This document shows positions 1 to 9,774 of a stretch of DNA of 64,000 nucleotides, one piece after another. Source of the stretch: Scleroderma bovista (lineage: Eukaryota; Basidiomycota; Agaricomycetes; Boletales; Sclerodermataceae). The notes under the pieces were generated by a model. It did no database searches and was not told the origin of the DNA. It worked only from the letters and a program-made list of their open reading frames with translations. Location of the stretch: positions 1 through 64,000 of the forward strand of contig JAYMGJ010000008.1 in NCBI GenBank assembly GCA_037178675.1, in the 5' to 3' direction. Position 1 is the first letter of the stretch. Each line of letters opens with the position of its first letter. A program made the position numbers and the translations under genes.

Positions 1-506
1 CCCCGGCTATGTGATTACTTCTCTCCGCTCCGACGGAGTAACATTGTTATCTTGGTGCGGAACTCCGATCGGACTCCGGTCCGGTCCGGTGGACATGAGG
101 CCTCCGGCCTCATGCCCTAGGCATGTCCGCTCTGCAAGCGGAGCCAAGACCCCGGGATAGGGCTCAGAACGAAACGTTTTGATGCAATGGAAGCACCGCA
201 ACGAGGTAACGCCTCTAGCGTTGACGTACCCCCAAGGGGTTACGATGTCACACGGTGATTAAATTCCCGATACTATGGGATCCAATCAGATTGGACCGGG
301 TAAGTAGTTTACCTATCCCTGACCCGTGACGGCTGTGTGTAGTGCCGCTCTGCCTCCTCCGACGGAGTTCTTGGCATCGGAGACGCTTGCCAGCTTGGTA
401 GCGATTGGGCGATTAGGGTAGGCTATGCGAAACGTGTCCGTTTCAACCCCGTCGTTTGAGTTTCAGACTCAGCTTCGGATCATATATATAAGAGATAACG
501 AAAGGG

Positions 507-529
507 CTGACGAGGCAACAACGCCGAAA
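507..529 (+). ncRNA. Hammerhead-ribozyme-like core, copy A
   Basis: The core reads CUGACGA, then a GGC/GCC stem II with loop AACAAC, then GAAA. It shares its upstream leader with copy B at 954-975, but stem II has a different sequence that still pairs. Stems I and III and the cleavage triplet could not be folded convincingly by eye, so activity is not claimed. Confidence 0.4.
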
Positions 530-546
530 GGTCACCGGTCTTCTGT

Positions 547-740
547 CCCCGCACAGGAACCACCTTCCCTTTCGCCTTCGTCTCTCAGTCAGTAAGCTGG
601 CTAATCGCAAAATCGCTTCGCGATTTTGCTCCCCCCTAACCTAACCCCGCACAGGAACCACCTTCCCTTTCGCCTTCGTCTCTCAGTCAGTAAGCTGGCT
701 AATCGCAAAATCGCTTCGCGATTTTGCTCCCCCCTAAGTA
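547..740. repeat. Two tandem copies of a 98-bp unit with a perfect hairpin
   Basis: The unit starts CCCCGCACAGGAACC at 547 and again at 645. Each copy contains a perfect inverted repeat with 10-base arms around TTC (607-629 and 705-727). The units end in CCCCCCTAA, resembling a telomere repeat. Confidence 0.85.
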
Positions 741-760
741 CCTAACCCTAAGAGCCAGCC

Positions 761-1096
761 TTCGGTGTTTACACTAAAGGCCCCTACCTCCCTCGTCTTT
801 TCTCATCACCCAGCAACCTGGCTCCCCGTTGGCACTACCCTGTGTGGTGTTCTACTCCCCTAACCCTAAGGATAAGTCACTCTTATCAACGCTTGCGATT
901 CGGACTCCGTTCTAAATCCCTGTCCATGCAAATATATAAAGAGACGAAAGAGGCTGATGAGACTTCAAGTCGAAAGAGCCACGCTTCGGTGTTTACACTA
1001 GAGCGCCCTTCCTCCCTCGTCTTTACTCATCAACCCAGTAACCTGGCTACCCGTTGGCACTACCCTGTGTGGTGTACATCCCACCTAACCCTAAGT
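761..1096. repeat. Duplicated ~110-bp block ending in CCTAACCCTAAG
   Basis: A segment starting CTTCGGTGTTTACACT occurs at about 761 and 984. Both copies run through a shared TTGGCACTACCCTGTGTGG and end in CCTAACCCTAAG, at about 869 and 1096. The second copy abuts the broken gag reading frame, so this junction truncates the gypsy element. Confidence 0.75.
954..975 (+). ncRNA. Hammerhead-ribozyme-like core, copy B
   Basis: The core reads CUGAUGA, then a 4-bp GACU/AGUC stem II with loop UCA, then GAAA. Compared with copy A the stem II bases differ on both arms while pairing is kept, which suggests selection on structure. Outer stems are unresolved. Confidence 0.45.
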
Positions 1097-1710
1097 AAAT
1101 CCTTTTCTTCCAGGTCAAACCTGTCACGGCGGAGGAGTTCTTCTGCTACCTTGCAGACATCTGCATAGGGATAGGGTACAGAAACATCCAGCTTTGGATC
1201 CTTGAGAAGAAGACGAGCATCCACATCAGATCGGAATGAGCGGGGTAGTCCAATCCAGAAATAGCGATTATAGTCTCCTTCTGATATCTTTCCTTTATTC
1301 ATCAGCCATCCTCCAATGCGAATGAAGTCTCTGTTGTATGCTCTGAAGTCATGAAGGGAGTTGATTGGAGTGTCCAAGGATTCAAGGACAAATCGCTTGA
1401 GATCTGTCTCTTGGAAGCGCTGATCGGAGAAATCAGCATCAAAGTGCTTCAAGAGATCCTTCTTGAAGGCATCCCAGTTGGGAGTATGGTAGTGTGGCAT
1501 GCCTTGGATGATCTCTTGTACATGGATGGAACAGTATTGAAGGATAGATTGCACCTTCTCAGTGTCAGTGGTGACATGATGAAGAGCGCAAAGGCGTTCA
1601 TAGTGGGTAATGAAGGGCTTGACATAAGAGTGCTCTCCAGTGAACTTCTCTGGGGCTGACTTAGTCCCAATGATTGGTAGAGTAAGCACAGAGGGTGTGA
1701 CAGTAGCCAT
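1060..1710 (-). pseudogene. Truncated Ty3/gypsy Gag polyprotein
   Basis: Gag coats retrotransposon RNA in virus-like particles. The frame opens at ATG 1710 and encodes the block usual in mushroom gypsy Gags: a TKSAPEKFTGEH start, an HYERLC motif followed by HHVTTDTEK, a helical middle with NWDAFKKDLLKHFDAD, and YNRYFWIGLPRSFR with a late LLRRDRFDLEE. Open frame continues upstream to 1923 with a Ser/Thr/Pro-rich stretch that may be an N-terminal extension. After about 1095 the sequence changes to the unrelated telomere-like mosaic, so nucleocapsid, protease, RT and integrase are all missing. It directly follows the primer-binding site and LTR on the same strand, the normal 5' order of an element. 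Confidence 0.75.
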
Positions 1711-1923
1711 GGGTGATGATATGTTGATAGCGATAGGGGTAGAGGAGGAAAGTGTTGTCGATGTAGGAGGTAGAGCAAGTTGTGGAGTGTTATGAGGCGA
1801 TGTAGGAGTCCAAAAGGACAGTGTAGATGGGGTAGATAGAGTTGTGGGAGATGGAGAGGTCAACGGAGATGAGGATGTTGACAGAATTGATGAAAGCAGG
1901 ATATGAAATCCAGAAACTACCAC

Positions 1924-1941
1924 CCCTCGCGGTGGGCTCCA
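1924..1941 (-). other. Primer-binding site of the gypsy element
   Basis: On the minus strand, two bases after the LTR end, the sequence begins TGGAGCCCACCGCGAGGG. A TGG start that would pair with the CCA end of a tRNA is standard for LTR elements. I do not name the tRNA. Confidence 0.6.
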
Positions 1942-2456
1942 GATGTGCGCCTAAGTGAGGGAAGAGGTCAGAACAACCAACAACCAACACCAAATGACAG
2001 CAATATGCGAGTGGTGGTCTTCCTTTGCGTTTCTGGTATTTAATCTCCTCAGGGGGATGTGCTGCACGCCTTCAGGCAGGATGCAGGAGGGAAGGGAAGG
2101 GCTTCTGATGGGGATGGAATGCGACTGGGGATGGTATTGACTCCTCTTCAGCCTACCACAGTGGTTAGGAAGAGTCCTGGGATAGAAGAGCGATGATAGA
2201 TTGATGACAGGGGTGTAACAGCAGTGATGGAGCAGAGGGGAAGCAAGGGGACAGTTCCTGCTTCAAGAATGCGATGGACAGTGATGGGATAGAGTGGACA
2301 GTGATGCTAGACTGCGCTTCAGCCTAGAGAAATGATCAGATACAAGATATATCTGATAAACAGCAATATAGGAGCTTTAGGCCAGCACTGAGTGACCTAC
2401 AAGTCCAAAGACAGAGAGGGAGCTTATAGACAGTGAGGGAGAGTGAATGTGGTCGC

Positions 2457-2462
2457 TTTATT
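2457..2462 (-). terminator. LTR polyadenylation signal AATAAA
   Basis: AATAAA on the minus strand lies 45 bases downstream of the LTR TATA box, which places it in the presumed R region. It is conserved in the second LTR at 33146-33151. Confidence 0.55.
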
Positions 2463-2503
2463 GAGGGGGAAGCAGACACTTCCTTGCAGCCTTTGGCTGC
2501 TGG

Positions 2504-2511
2504 TTTATATA
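2504..2511 (-). promoter_or_regulatory. LTR TATA box (TATATAAA)
   Basis: TATATAAA on the minus strand lies upstream of the polyadenylation signal and points toward gag. It is conserved at 33193-33200 in the other LTR. It is the likely core promoter of the element, with everything from 2512 to 4286 acting as U3. Confidence 0.6.
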
Positions 2512-3274
2512 CAGGAGGGGCTGTGGCCCTGTAAGCACAAATGACTAAGTGCTTGGTAAGAGATTGGTAAGAAATTGGTAAGCAATTGATAAGCAGTGTA
2601 ATCAGGCTGAGTCATCGATGGGGAGAGCCTGAACAAGCTGCTGAGCCAAGGGAAAGAGCAAAAACATAGGTAAAAAGGGGTGTATAACCAAGAATATGGA
2701 AAAATCATTGCATGGGGCCCAAAAGAGAGGGGGGGAAAGCAGGGGATGAGTAGATCGAAGCTAAATGAGCATATGCGATGACATAATGCATATGAATCAT
2801 AGGGGCATGAGTCATGAATTGATAAGCAGCATGATAAGCATGATTTGAAGGATGATTGGTAAGTGATTGGTAAGGGGAGTAATGGGGATTAGTAATGCCA
2901 AGAGGGGATGAATAATGCGCAGCAGAGTGAGTCAGAGTGAGCCAGAGTGACTCTGTGTGACTCAGAAAGAAGGGAAGCACAACCTATGATTTATTGAACT
3001 TTAGATCTGGAGATGAGCTTCTGAAGCAGTGCCACTGATGGGAGTGGCTGGGGGATAATAAAAGAATTGATCCGACCAGAAGAGCAGTGTCAGGGGGCCT
3101 GGAATGACAAGTAGAGTCACAGCTGGTCACAGAGTGTCACAAATCCCTTGGATTGAGCTTCTGTAGAGCAAAAACGCGAAATTTGGTGCTCCCGAAGTGC
3201 AGTCTTCCCTTGAGCAGTAAGGGGAAGGTTCTATACTCTATTAGGGCTCCTAAGAAGTGTTCTAGAGCACTGTT

Positions 3275-3772
3275 TCATTCGTGTTTGTTGCGGGATAGCA
3301 GGGAAGAGAATCGCAAGTAGCGGATTCGACGTGTCCAGGGAAGCGAGATGAATGATAGAGGGAGATGGATGTGACAGGACTCTGGGATGAAAGGACCATA
3401 TGCAGAGGACTCAGGAGACACAGAGACGACCAGGTATGAATTTTCAAGTCTAACGATAGACTTGAGACGACCAAAGTATGTGCGCGACGCAGGACTGACG
3501 AGGAGAACGCGCTGACCGAGAATGAGAGGGACTGAGGGAGAAGGCTGGGAAGATATGTACCAGACAGTACACAGGAGCTCAGGGAGAGGCTGTCCCAAGA
3601 GCAGGACATAATTGAGGTCTGCTGCAATAGCGGAGAAACGTTCCAGAGAAAATGTGGACTCCATAGTGAGTGATGAAGCGGGTGTCTGGATTGCGGGTGG
3701 AATATCTCCATGGGAAATGAACAGATTTACGTCGGAACTTGACGGGCAGATAGACCATGGTCTAGGCTCCAT
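3275..3772 (-). CDS. 165-codon open reading frame inside the LTR (U3)
   Basis: The frame runs from ATG 3772 (MEPRPWSICPSS) to a stop at 3275. It is on the same strand as gag but upstream of the LTR TATA box, so it would need its own promoter. The copy in the second LTR (33964-34461) is also 165 codons with only a handful of substitutions. The predicted protein has a hydrophobic, beta-strand-like centre and a basic C-terminus; no domain is recognised. Because the LTRs are nearly identical, joint openness alone does not prove selection. Confidence 0.3.
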   Translation of the reverse strand: MEPRPWSICPSSSDVNLFISHGDIPPAIQTPASSLTMESTFSLERFSAIAADLNYVLLLGQPLPELLCTVWYISSQPSPSVPLILGQRVLLVSPASRTYFGRLKSIVRLENSYLVVSVSPESSAYGPFIPESCHIHLPLSFISLPWTRRIRYLRFSSLLSRNKHE

Positions 3773-4298
3773 GATGGTATAGTCACATGATTGATAGCTT
3801 CAAAAATGGCGGAGCTATTCAAAATATTGGAATGCCGGCACTGGGCGCCTAAATTTGACATTTGGGCGCTAAAAATGATTCTTCCTTTTCTCCTTTGTTT
3901 CTCTATCGTTTCTTCTGCTTCTTTGGTTGTTCTGGTATGGGAGTTGGACTGCAGTAGGTTGCATTCCTCTCTCATACTGAAATGATCATCAATCCTTGGA
4001 TTCTTCTGCTTCTTGGCGGTTCTTGTGCGAGGGATGACTGCCAGACGATGGCATTCATCTCTTGCTCCAGGATAGTCATTCTTGTGTGATAGATGGCTAT
4101 GACAAGCTTGTATTCATCCTTCGCATAAGGATAGTCATGACTTTGCGTGATATGGATAGCGAGGGCTGTCTGTATCCCTCAAGTCGGGACAATCTTTCAA
4201 CAGATCTTGGGTGTGCGTTCTTCGCATTAGTTTCATCGGCTAACTTTCTCCATGTCCACAGTACCAAACACGTTTGGTGCGTGACAGCGGGACAGTGA

Positions 4299-4490
4299 TG
4301 GAGAAGGGCAGGCAGCGTGGGAAGCAACTGTGCTACAGGGAATCATGTAATCAATCCCGCAATGGAAAGAAGGGCGGGCAGCAGGACAAGGTTGGTGGTG
4401 GAGAAGGGCAGGCAGCGTGGGAAGCAACTGCACTACAGGGAATTGTGTAATCAATCCCACAATGGAAAGAAGGGCGGGCGGCGGGCAATG
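4299..4490. repeat. Two tandem copies of a 100-bp unit
   Basis: The unit begins GAGAAGGGCAGGCAGCGTGG at 4301 and again at 4401, so the period is exactly 100 bp. The copies differ at a few positions. The array starts about 15 bases past the LTR end and lies in the upstream region of the oxidoreductase gene. The rest of 4287-4734 holds no gene. Confidence 0.85.
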
Positions 4491-4672
4491 CCGCCCTGCA
4501 GTGTTGCCGACAGGTCACGTATACCACCCAGAATGGTAAGGGGGGGAGGAGACAAGAAACGGACAAGGAAGAGATGACTTGGGGCAATATTTAATGCTGG
4601 TGGTGGGGCATTAGAGTTATCAAGCCTTAGTTGACTTAATGAGACAAGGAACCATTCAGTTTAGTAATACTT

Positions 4673-4680
4673 ATATAATG
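4673..4680 (+). promoter_or_regulatory. Possible TATA box of the oxidoreductase gene
   Basis: An ATATAATG stretch within CTTATATAATGG lies about 60 bases before the ATG at 4735. This is a usual distance in fungi, but the call rests on sequence alone. Confidence 0.3.
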
Positions 4681-4734
4681 GGAACCACAGGTGGGTCATA
4701 GTAGACTCAATGTCACGGTTTTATCGGATCGGGC

Positions 4735-6509
4735 ATGCCGCGTAACGTGTTTACACTTCTCGACAAGATGCAAGGACATTCAACTGGACCTGGGACCGCT
4801 ACTACCGAGGTACCCCCGGTAGAGTACGAACCTGCTAGCATACCCTCCGCAAATCCTACTCACTCTTTCTGGATTCATTCATCCCCTGACGCTAATCCCC
4901 TGGCGCGCGAAGGAAGCGAGGGCCCCTTGATCACTGACGCTGATATCTGCATTATCGGCTCAGGAATCACTGGTGTCGGTGTCGCCTACCACCTTTCCGA
5001 AGCATCCGAAGCTCTGATCACATCGGATAAGCCCTCGCTGCGCGTGCTCATCCTCGAGGCGAGGGAATTTTGTTAGTGAACCAGATCGGCCTTGGTACTT
5101 CATTTCGTCAATTTACACATTGGCACAGGTGGAGGAGCAACTAGTGGGTAAGTTGCTATCGGTGTTCACTCTCTGGTCAGTATTTTTTAGGCCGAAACGG
5201 TGGTCACCTCACACCCGCATGCTTCTTTAAATTTTCTGGGCGAGAAGAGAAATACGGCATCGACGAAGCCATTCGTTCTTCTGCTGTGGAAGCGTACACG
5301 GCGTCGTCGCTTGTTGATATCATTGAAAGGCATGGTTGGTCGGAGGAAGTAGACCTGGTTAACGGTGGCAATGTCAGCTTGCTCTTCACACAGGACGAGA
5401 CGGAGACAATCGAAAGGGATTTCGAGCGTGCAAAGTCTGCAGGCTTGAACTTAGAGGGCGTACAATGGCTTACTGCGGAGGAGGTAAACAGGGTGAGAAT
5501 ACCTTGTTGGAGCGTTTATCCTCTATTGATGGCTTCCTAACAGAGCTTTGGAACTTCATATCCCGCAGTTACAAGACCTGGCTGGAACCTGTGGCCGGTC
5601 AAACTAGTCACAAAGCTATACGAACGTGCCACTCAGCGGGTGGGCGCGCGCTTCGATTTGAAGTTGCATACCTACACCCCAGTAACCTCCGTGGAAAAAA
5701 TAGCTCAGACAATTTCGGGGTCCGATCGAGCATTCGTGCTATCGACTCACAGAGGGTCCATTTCGTGTTCGCGCGTGGTGCATGCAACAAACGGATATGC
5801 TTCCCATCTACTGCCCATGCTTACTGGTCCAGATGGAATCATACCTTGTCGAGGACAAATCATTGCTACTAGAGCCTCTGTGGGGCCAAAAGGGAGACGA
5901 ATACTGGTTCCCGCGGCCCTTAGAACCCAGGCAAAATAATCCTTTGGTCATCCTGGGATGGGGTCCAGAGCAGTATATTGACGACGACTCGAGCATCAAT
6001 CCCGCAGTGGCAAAGCATCTGAGGGAGCTACTTCCCGCTTTGTTCCAAGGTAAATACGAGCGGGGGAACGAAGCTGAAATGGAATGGGTACGTTGACCTT
6101 TTTACATTTGGACTTGGCACTTATTCATCATTGTTCTGCTAAGACTGGTATCACGGGAGTCACTGCGGTGAAAGACCCATTCGTGCGTCAGTTTCATCAT
6201 ATAGTATCCCGACAGATCCATATAGCTTCCGAACTGTCAGGTTGGACCCATACTTGATTTCTCGACTGGCGATGATGCAGCTTACAAGGGACAATATATC
6301 GCTGCTGGGTATAGCGGGCACGGAATGCCTCGTTCCTTCGCATGGTAAGTTGTTGAATCACTCAGTGTTCGCGATGTTGGATGCCTGTGAATAGTGCGGA
6401 GGTCGTTGCACAGATGATAATTGCGGAGCTGTCTGGTAGCGAATGGAGCTGTCCGACGTGGTTCCCGAAGCGTTATTTGACGTGGAATCGAATAGCGCAC
6501 CGAAACTAA
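4735..6509 (+). pseudogene. FAD-dependent oxidoreductase (DAO family) with two frame breaks
   Basis: DAO-family flavoenzymes oxidise amino acids or related amines. Exon 1 from ATG 4735 carries the dinucleotide-binding motif IIGSGITGVGVAYHLSE at about residues 75-91. Later exons give the family blocks RNGGHLTP, FGTSYPAVTRPGWNLWP, ATNGYASHLLPML, RGQIIATRAS, DEYWFPRPL, AAGYSGHGMPRSFA, and a C-terminal LTWNR ending at 6507-6509. Introns are short, including 5' splice sites at 5070, 5510 and about 6350. Two places do not join in frame. At about 5150 the donor leaves one extra base before RNGGH. Near 5880 the frame must skip one base between ATRAS and DEYWFP. Either the gene is recently inactivated or the assembly has indel errors. 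No signal peptide is seen. Confidence 0.7.
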
Positions 6510-6870
6510 ATGGTCCTGTATTCTGACAAATGTATAAATACGTTCCAGGAGTCCTGAGTGGTATGGACTTGGTCTATTAGTTCACCACGTAACGCATTGC
6601 TTTCCCAACCGTAAGGTCTCGATGGCTCCAACTCGTATTTTTGCGGATGCCCTCAGACTTTGCAATGGGTGCTTTGCCAACCAATTCCGTGACTGAGCCT
6701 GAATTCACATTTGGCCGAGCGCGGCTTCAAATCCGCACGGTGCACCACTGCACCCCATGGACGATTGAACCCCATGATGTCATGCATGATGATGGCAGAA
6801 CAGGTGCTCCACCTGAAATCTGTATTTATGGTAAGTCTGCAGCAGGTCACCGATCCAGCCGTCGAAGGAC

Positions 6871-7744
6871 ATGGCCCACATCATCCATCTGCCAGCTGAG
6901 CTCCTCTTCCACATCTCCAAGTTTCTCGATATACCAGCCATTCTCCAATTGCAACGGGTACATGGTGTCTTTTAGCTCCTGCGGAAAGGGACGAGACTGA
7001 CACTTGCCATTATTTTTCTTCCCCGGATCACTGGCATCCCACCATTAGACATGCAAATTTCTCCTCGACTTCGGTAGAGACCGAAGTGTCTGGCTAGGCA
7101 TATTCGATACCATGCAGAGATCTCAGCCTCTCCCATGCATTCGATGCGACTTCGAAAACATGGAGCCGCTCGAAATGCAACAGACTTTGGTTTCCGCGTT
7201 CAATATACAACGTACTTTCCTTCTCCCGAGAGAATCGGCGCGTTCTCTGCTTCCCGATCACAATGATGGCACCTGTGTAACATCGCCAGATTCACCGAAG
7301 CTTTCTACCATTTCACTTGTATTGGATGAATATACCCTGCTGGGGTATACCGATGGTACGGTCAGCCTTTGGGCCAGAACGCCGTACTCGCAGGAGACAA
7401 AACAATGGTTCCTCTATGCTTGCTTCTTACTTCCCCAGAATTGGATCTTGTACGACCATTACCTGTCAGCGGACAAGTCTGTTCTCTACGTCGCAGCTTG
7501 TCGCACATCCGGGCTCAGGTTTGTCTCTGCCCCGCGTTAAATGGTACATAAGTGTTTTACTTATCCGCGACAGGGCTCAGATATACACGGTTCCACTCGG
7601 CATGAAACAAGCTTCCACTGCTTTCCCGCTACCCTTTCAAGGCATCACAGAGTCCGACTTGGGGATGCAGTACATGCTCAGGTGCTATGACCATGGACGG
7701 CGGACGTTACACAAGAAGTCTGACGCGGACGTCTGTATGTATCT
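6871..7744 (+). CDS. F-box-like protein, possibly degenerate
   Basis: F-box proteins recruit substrates to SCF ubiquitin ligases. ATG 6871 opens MAHII followed by LPAELLFHISKFLDIPAIL, a good F-box at residues 6-24. The frame stops soon after, so an intron must follow. A second exon around 7100-7540 encodes IFDTMQRSQPLPC and a WD/propeller-like strand YTLLGYTDGTVSLW, and a third from about 7570 gives IYTVPLGM. This layout fits a large mushroom family of F-box proteins with a C-terminal propeller-like part. I could not extend the frame past about 7744, and the junctions are uncertain, so it may be a relic or a short gene. Confidence 0.45.
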
Positions 7745-9774
7745 TGTTTATTTCTCTTGATCATCGCCAATCGATGAAAGAAACCAAGACAGTACACTTT
7801 CCGGCCTCGACTTTCAAGAAAGAGAAATGATCAACTGCTCGCAAGTCGGAGGAAACACCTCTCCTTCACATGAATTAGATACTATTCCATGTCCTATTTG
7901 CTACTGTGCGGATGTACGAGCAACCTTCGGCATTACAGGCATCTTAGTCTCCCGTAGGCAACCCTCAAAATTTGAAGGAAGTGTTCCTTCCAGGTGGCAT
8001 CTCGAGTTCATCCTTTACAGCAAATACTACCGTGCTACCCACCTTCGGCACATCGCCACCGAGAACTGGTGCCTTAGGTGAATTTGTAAGTGTTCCGACT
8101 CTCAGTGTGGCTGAACCATCCTTCAGTTCCCTGCTACTCTACAGACAATTTATCTTTGTTTCGACAGACTCGATGATCTTCATTGCATTTGCAATCATTC
8201 ATATCAGCAACTAGAAAGAGGCTGTCGACGGGAAACACCTTGTTTACCTTGTGTTACTCCCCCGTCCGAAGCGCGTCGAGGGCACCAAAGGTCAACAGGC
8301 ACGTTAGAATCGCAGTTTATTATGCTGTACAGTAGCCAAGACTAAGAAACATCGAGGGTCTTAGGGTGAAGAATGTGAGACTGGAGTTAACGGAGATCGC
8401 AATACTGACGATCGCAGACGTCGAAGAAAAGGTGACGCACTTGTTAAACAAGGTGATTTCAGACGATGATACAACGCATTCTTGTGTTTCTGGAACTAAT
8501 TCTGCCATTGGACCAGCAGATCATGTAAACTTGTCTTGGAGTCATGGTGTGGTTCGCTATGTAAAAAATAGCGCCGCGTAAGCTTCGAGAAGTTCTAATA
8601 CTCCCACTATCTATTTGTCATCGTCTTCCTTGCGTACTAGCAACCCCCGAAATGGGCAGGCCTGAAAGAGAACATTTCTGCTCGTCGAACACGATTGGTA
8701 TGTCTTGGGTGCATATTAGTCATGACAATCATTATCCTTTAGGGTTGATCGTGCTACTAGATCTTCAGCACTGTTGGTTTTCCAACAAGCTTATTGTCGG
8801 TGACGCATCCTGTGCGAAGTGAGATCTACAGGACATTTATCTCCACCGCTAGCTAAAACCCCTTCAAGGTGGATCGAAAAGGAGAAAATATCATTTTGAG
8901 TGGGGTAATACGCATTTTCGTTGCCCATATGTCTTTCAAATTGTTGTTCGTCCTATTTACTCATCTAACATTAGTGCCTCGGAAAGGACTAACCTGGGCC
9001 CACATTCGTGTTACGTAGAGCGAAAAAAAAATACGTAACTGAATGGGCGGAGTCAAAATGAGCCCCTCTGCGTCAATTTTTGCACATTCCATTAATAATT
9101 ATTTTTGCTCTTCGCCCAGGTGCACCAAATGATTCCGGACTATATCTAAAGGGGAAGGTGCGCGTTCAGTGGCAGGTTGTATTTTATACACTAAAGAAAT
9201 ACCTGTAGAGAATTTATAAGGCTGACTTTCGTCTGCCAATCTGCAATACTATGCGTTGATTTCACCGTGACATGACTCCAGAACCACCCAGAAACCGGGC
9301 TACGTTATTTGCGATAATCCACCTCCCTTTAATATGCGATTGAGGAACAAAGATATGTCAGTTAGCGCCCAAAGCTCAGTAAATCCTCATTGATCCCTGG
9401 TATTAGGACTTGTCACTAGAAAGGTGCCACTTGGATTACGCTGCACGGAGTGTTGAAGATTTGAATACCCGTGATGTATGTGGCGTCCTTTGCCACGTAC
9501 TTAATCGAACTTAATCCCGCATTTGCGGTCTTCCACAGAGCCATTGACTTCGTCACGGTTCTTCCACCATTTAAAGAATTCCCATGCACGGCAGGGGGGT
9601 GTAGCATATTATATACCATATACAATCTTCAGATTGGCAACATTCAAACTACTTTTTCTCACCCAGGCTTTTTCTCTTTCTAGTCCCTGTAGTGATGTCC
9701 TCAGAAGTACACGGCACGTCCTCCATTCTTATTACCTCAACAGCAGCCTGAACAACCCTTCTAATTCCATTAAC
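7745..9774. other. No recognisable gene
   Basis: Only short open frames are present, such as 7827-8081 and 8366-8581, with no motif I recognise. The first 400 bases may be the decayed 3' part of the F-box-like gene. Base composition becomes AT-richer from about 8600. The last ~100 bases are the presumed promoter of the iron transporter. Confidence 0.5.

Larger units (their letters stand above)
1..1096. repeat. Mosaic of short duplications with telomere-like ends, probable Penelope-type debris
   Basis: No convincing protein is encoded here. The stretch is built from duplicated blocks: a 98-bp unit present twice (547-740), a ~110-bp block present twice (about 761-869 and 984-1096), and two hammerhead-like cores (507-529, 954-975), each preceded by a similar ATATATAA-rich leader. 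Copies end in CCTAACCCTAAG, close to the fungal telomere unit. Flanking repeats carrying hammerhead motifs are known for Penelope-like elements, and an RT of that group lies at 49-51 kb, so I infer this is the non-coding end of such an element. Bases 1-420 show nothing I can identify. Confidence 0.5.
1944..4286 (-). mobile_element. 2.34-kb long terminal repeat, copy 1 (5' LTR of minus-strand gypsy element)
   Basis: The boundaries come from comparison with the second copy at 32633-34974, to which it is nearly identical with only scattered base changes. On the minus strand the LTR begins TGTCACGC and ends GCGCACA, the usual TG...CA. It contains a TATATAAA box, an AATAAA signal about 45 bases downstream, and an open frame of 165 codons in the region before the TATA box. 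Gag and the primer-binding site follow it. No matching target duplication is seen beyond 4286, and the other end of the element is lost. A 2.3-kb LTR is long for this superfamily. Confidence 0.9.

Noticed and set aside
507..975. Complete, active hammerhead ribozymes
   Set aside because: Only the catalytic core and stem II are convincing; stems I and III and a cleavage triplet could not be paired satisfactorily.
842..1168. 108-codon plus-strand open frame
   Set aside because: It crosses two duplicated blocks and runs antisense into gag; no domain and no intron context.
1351..1659. 102-codon plus-strand open frame
   Set aside because: Antisense shadow of the gag coding region.
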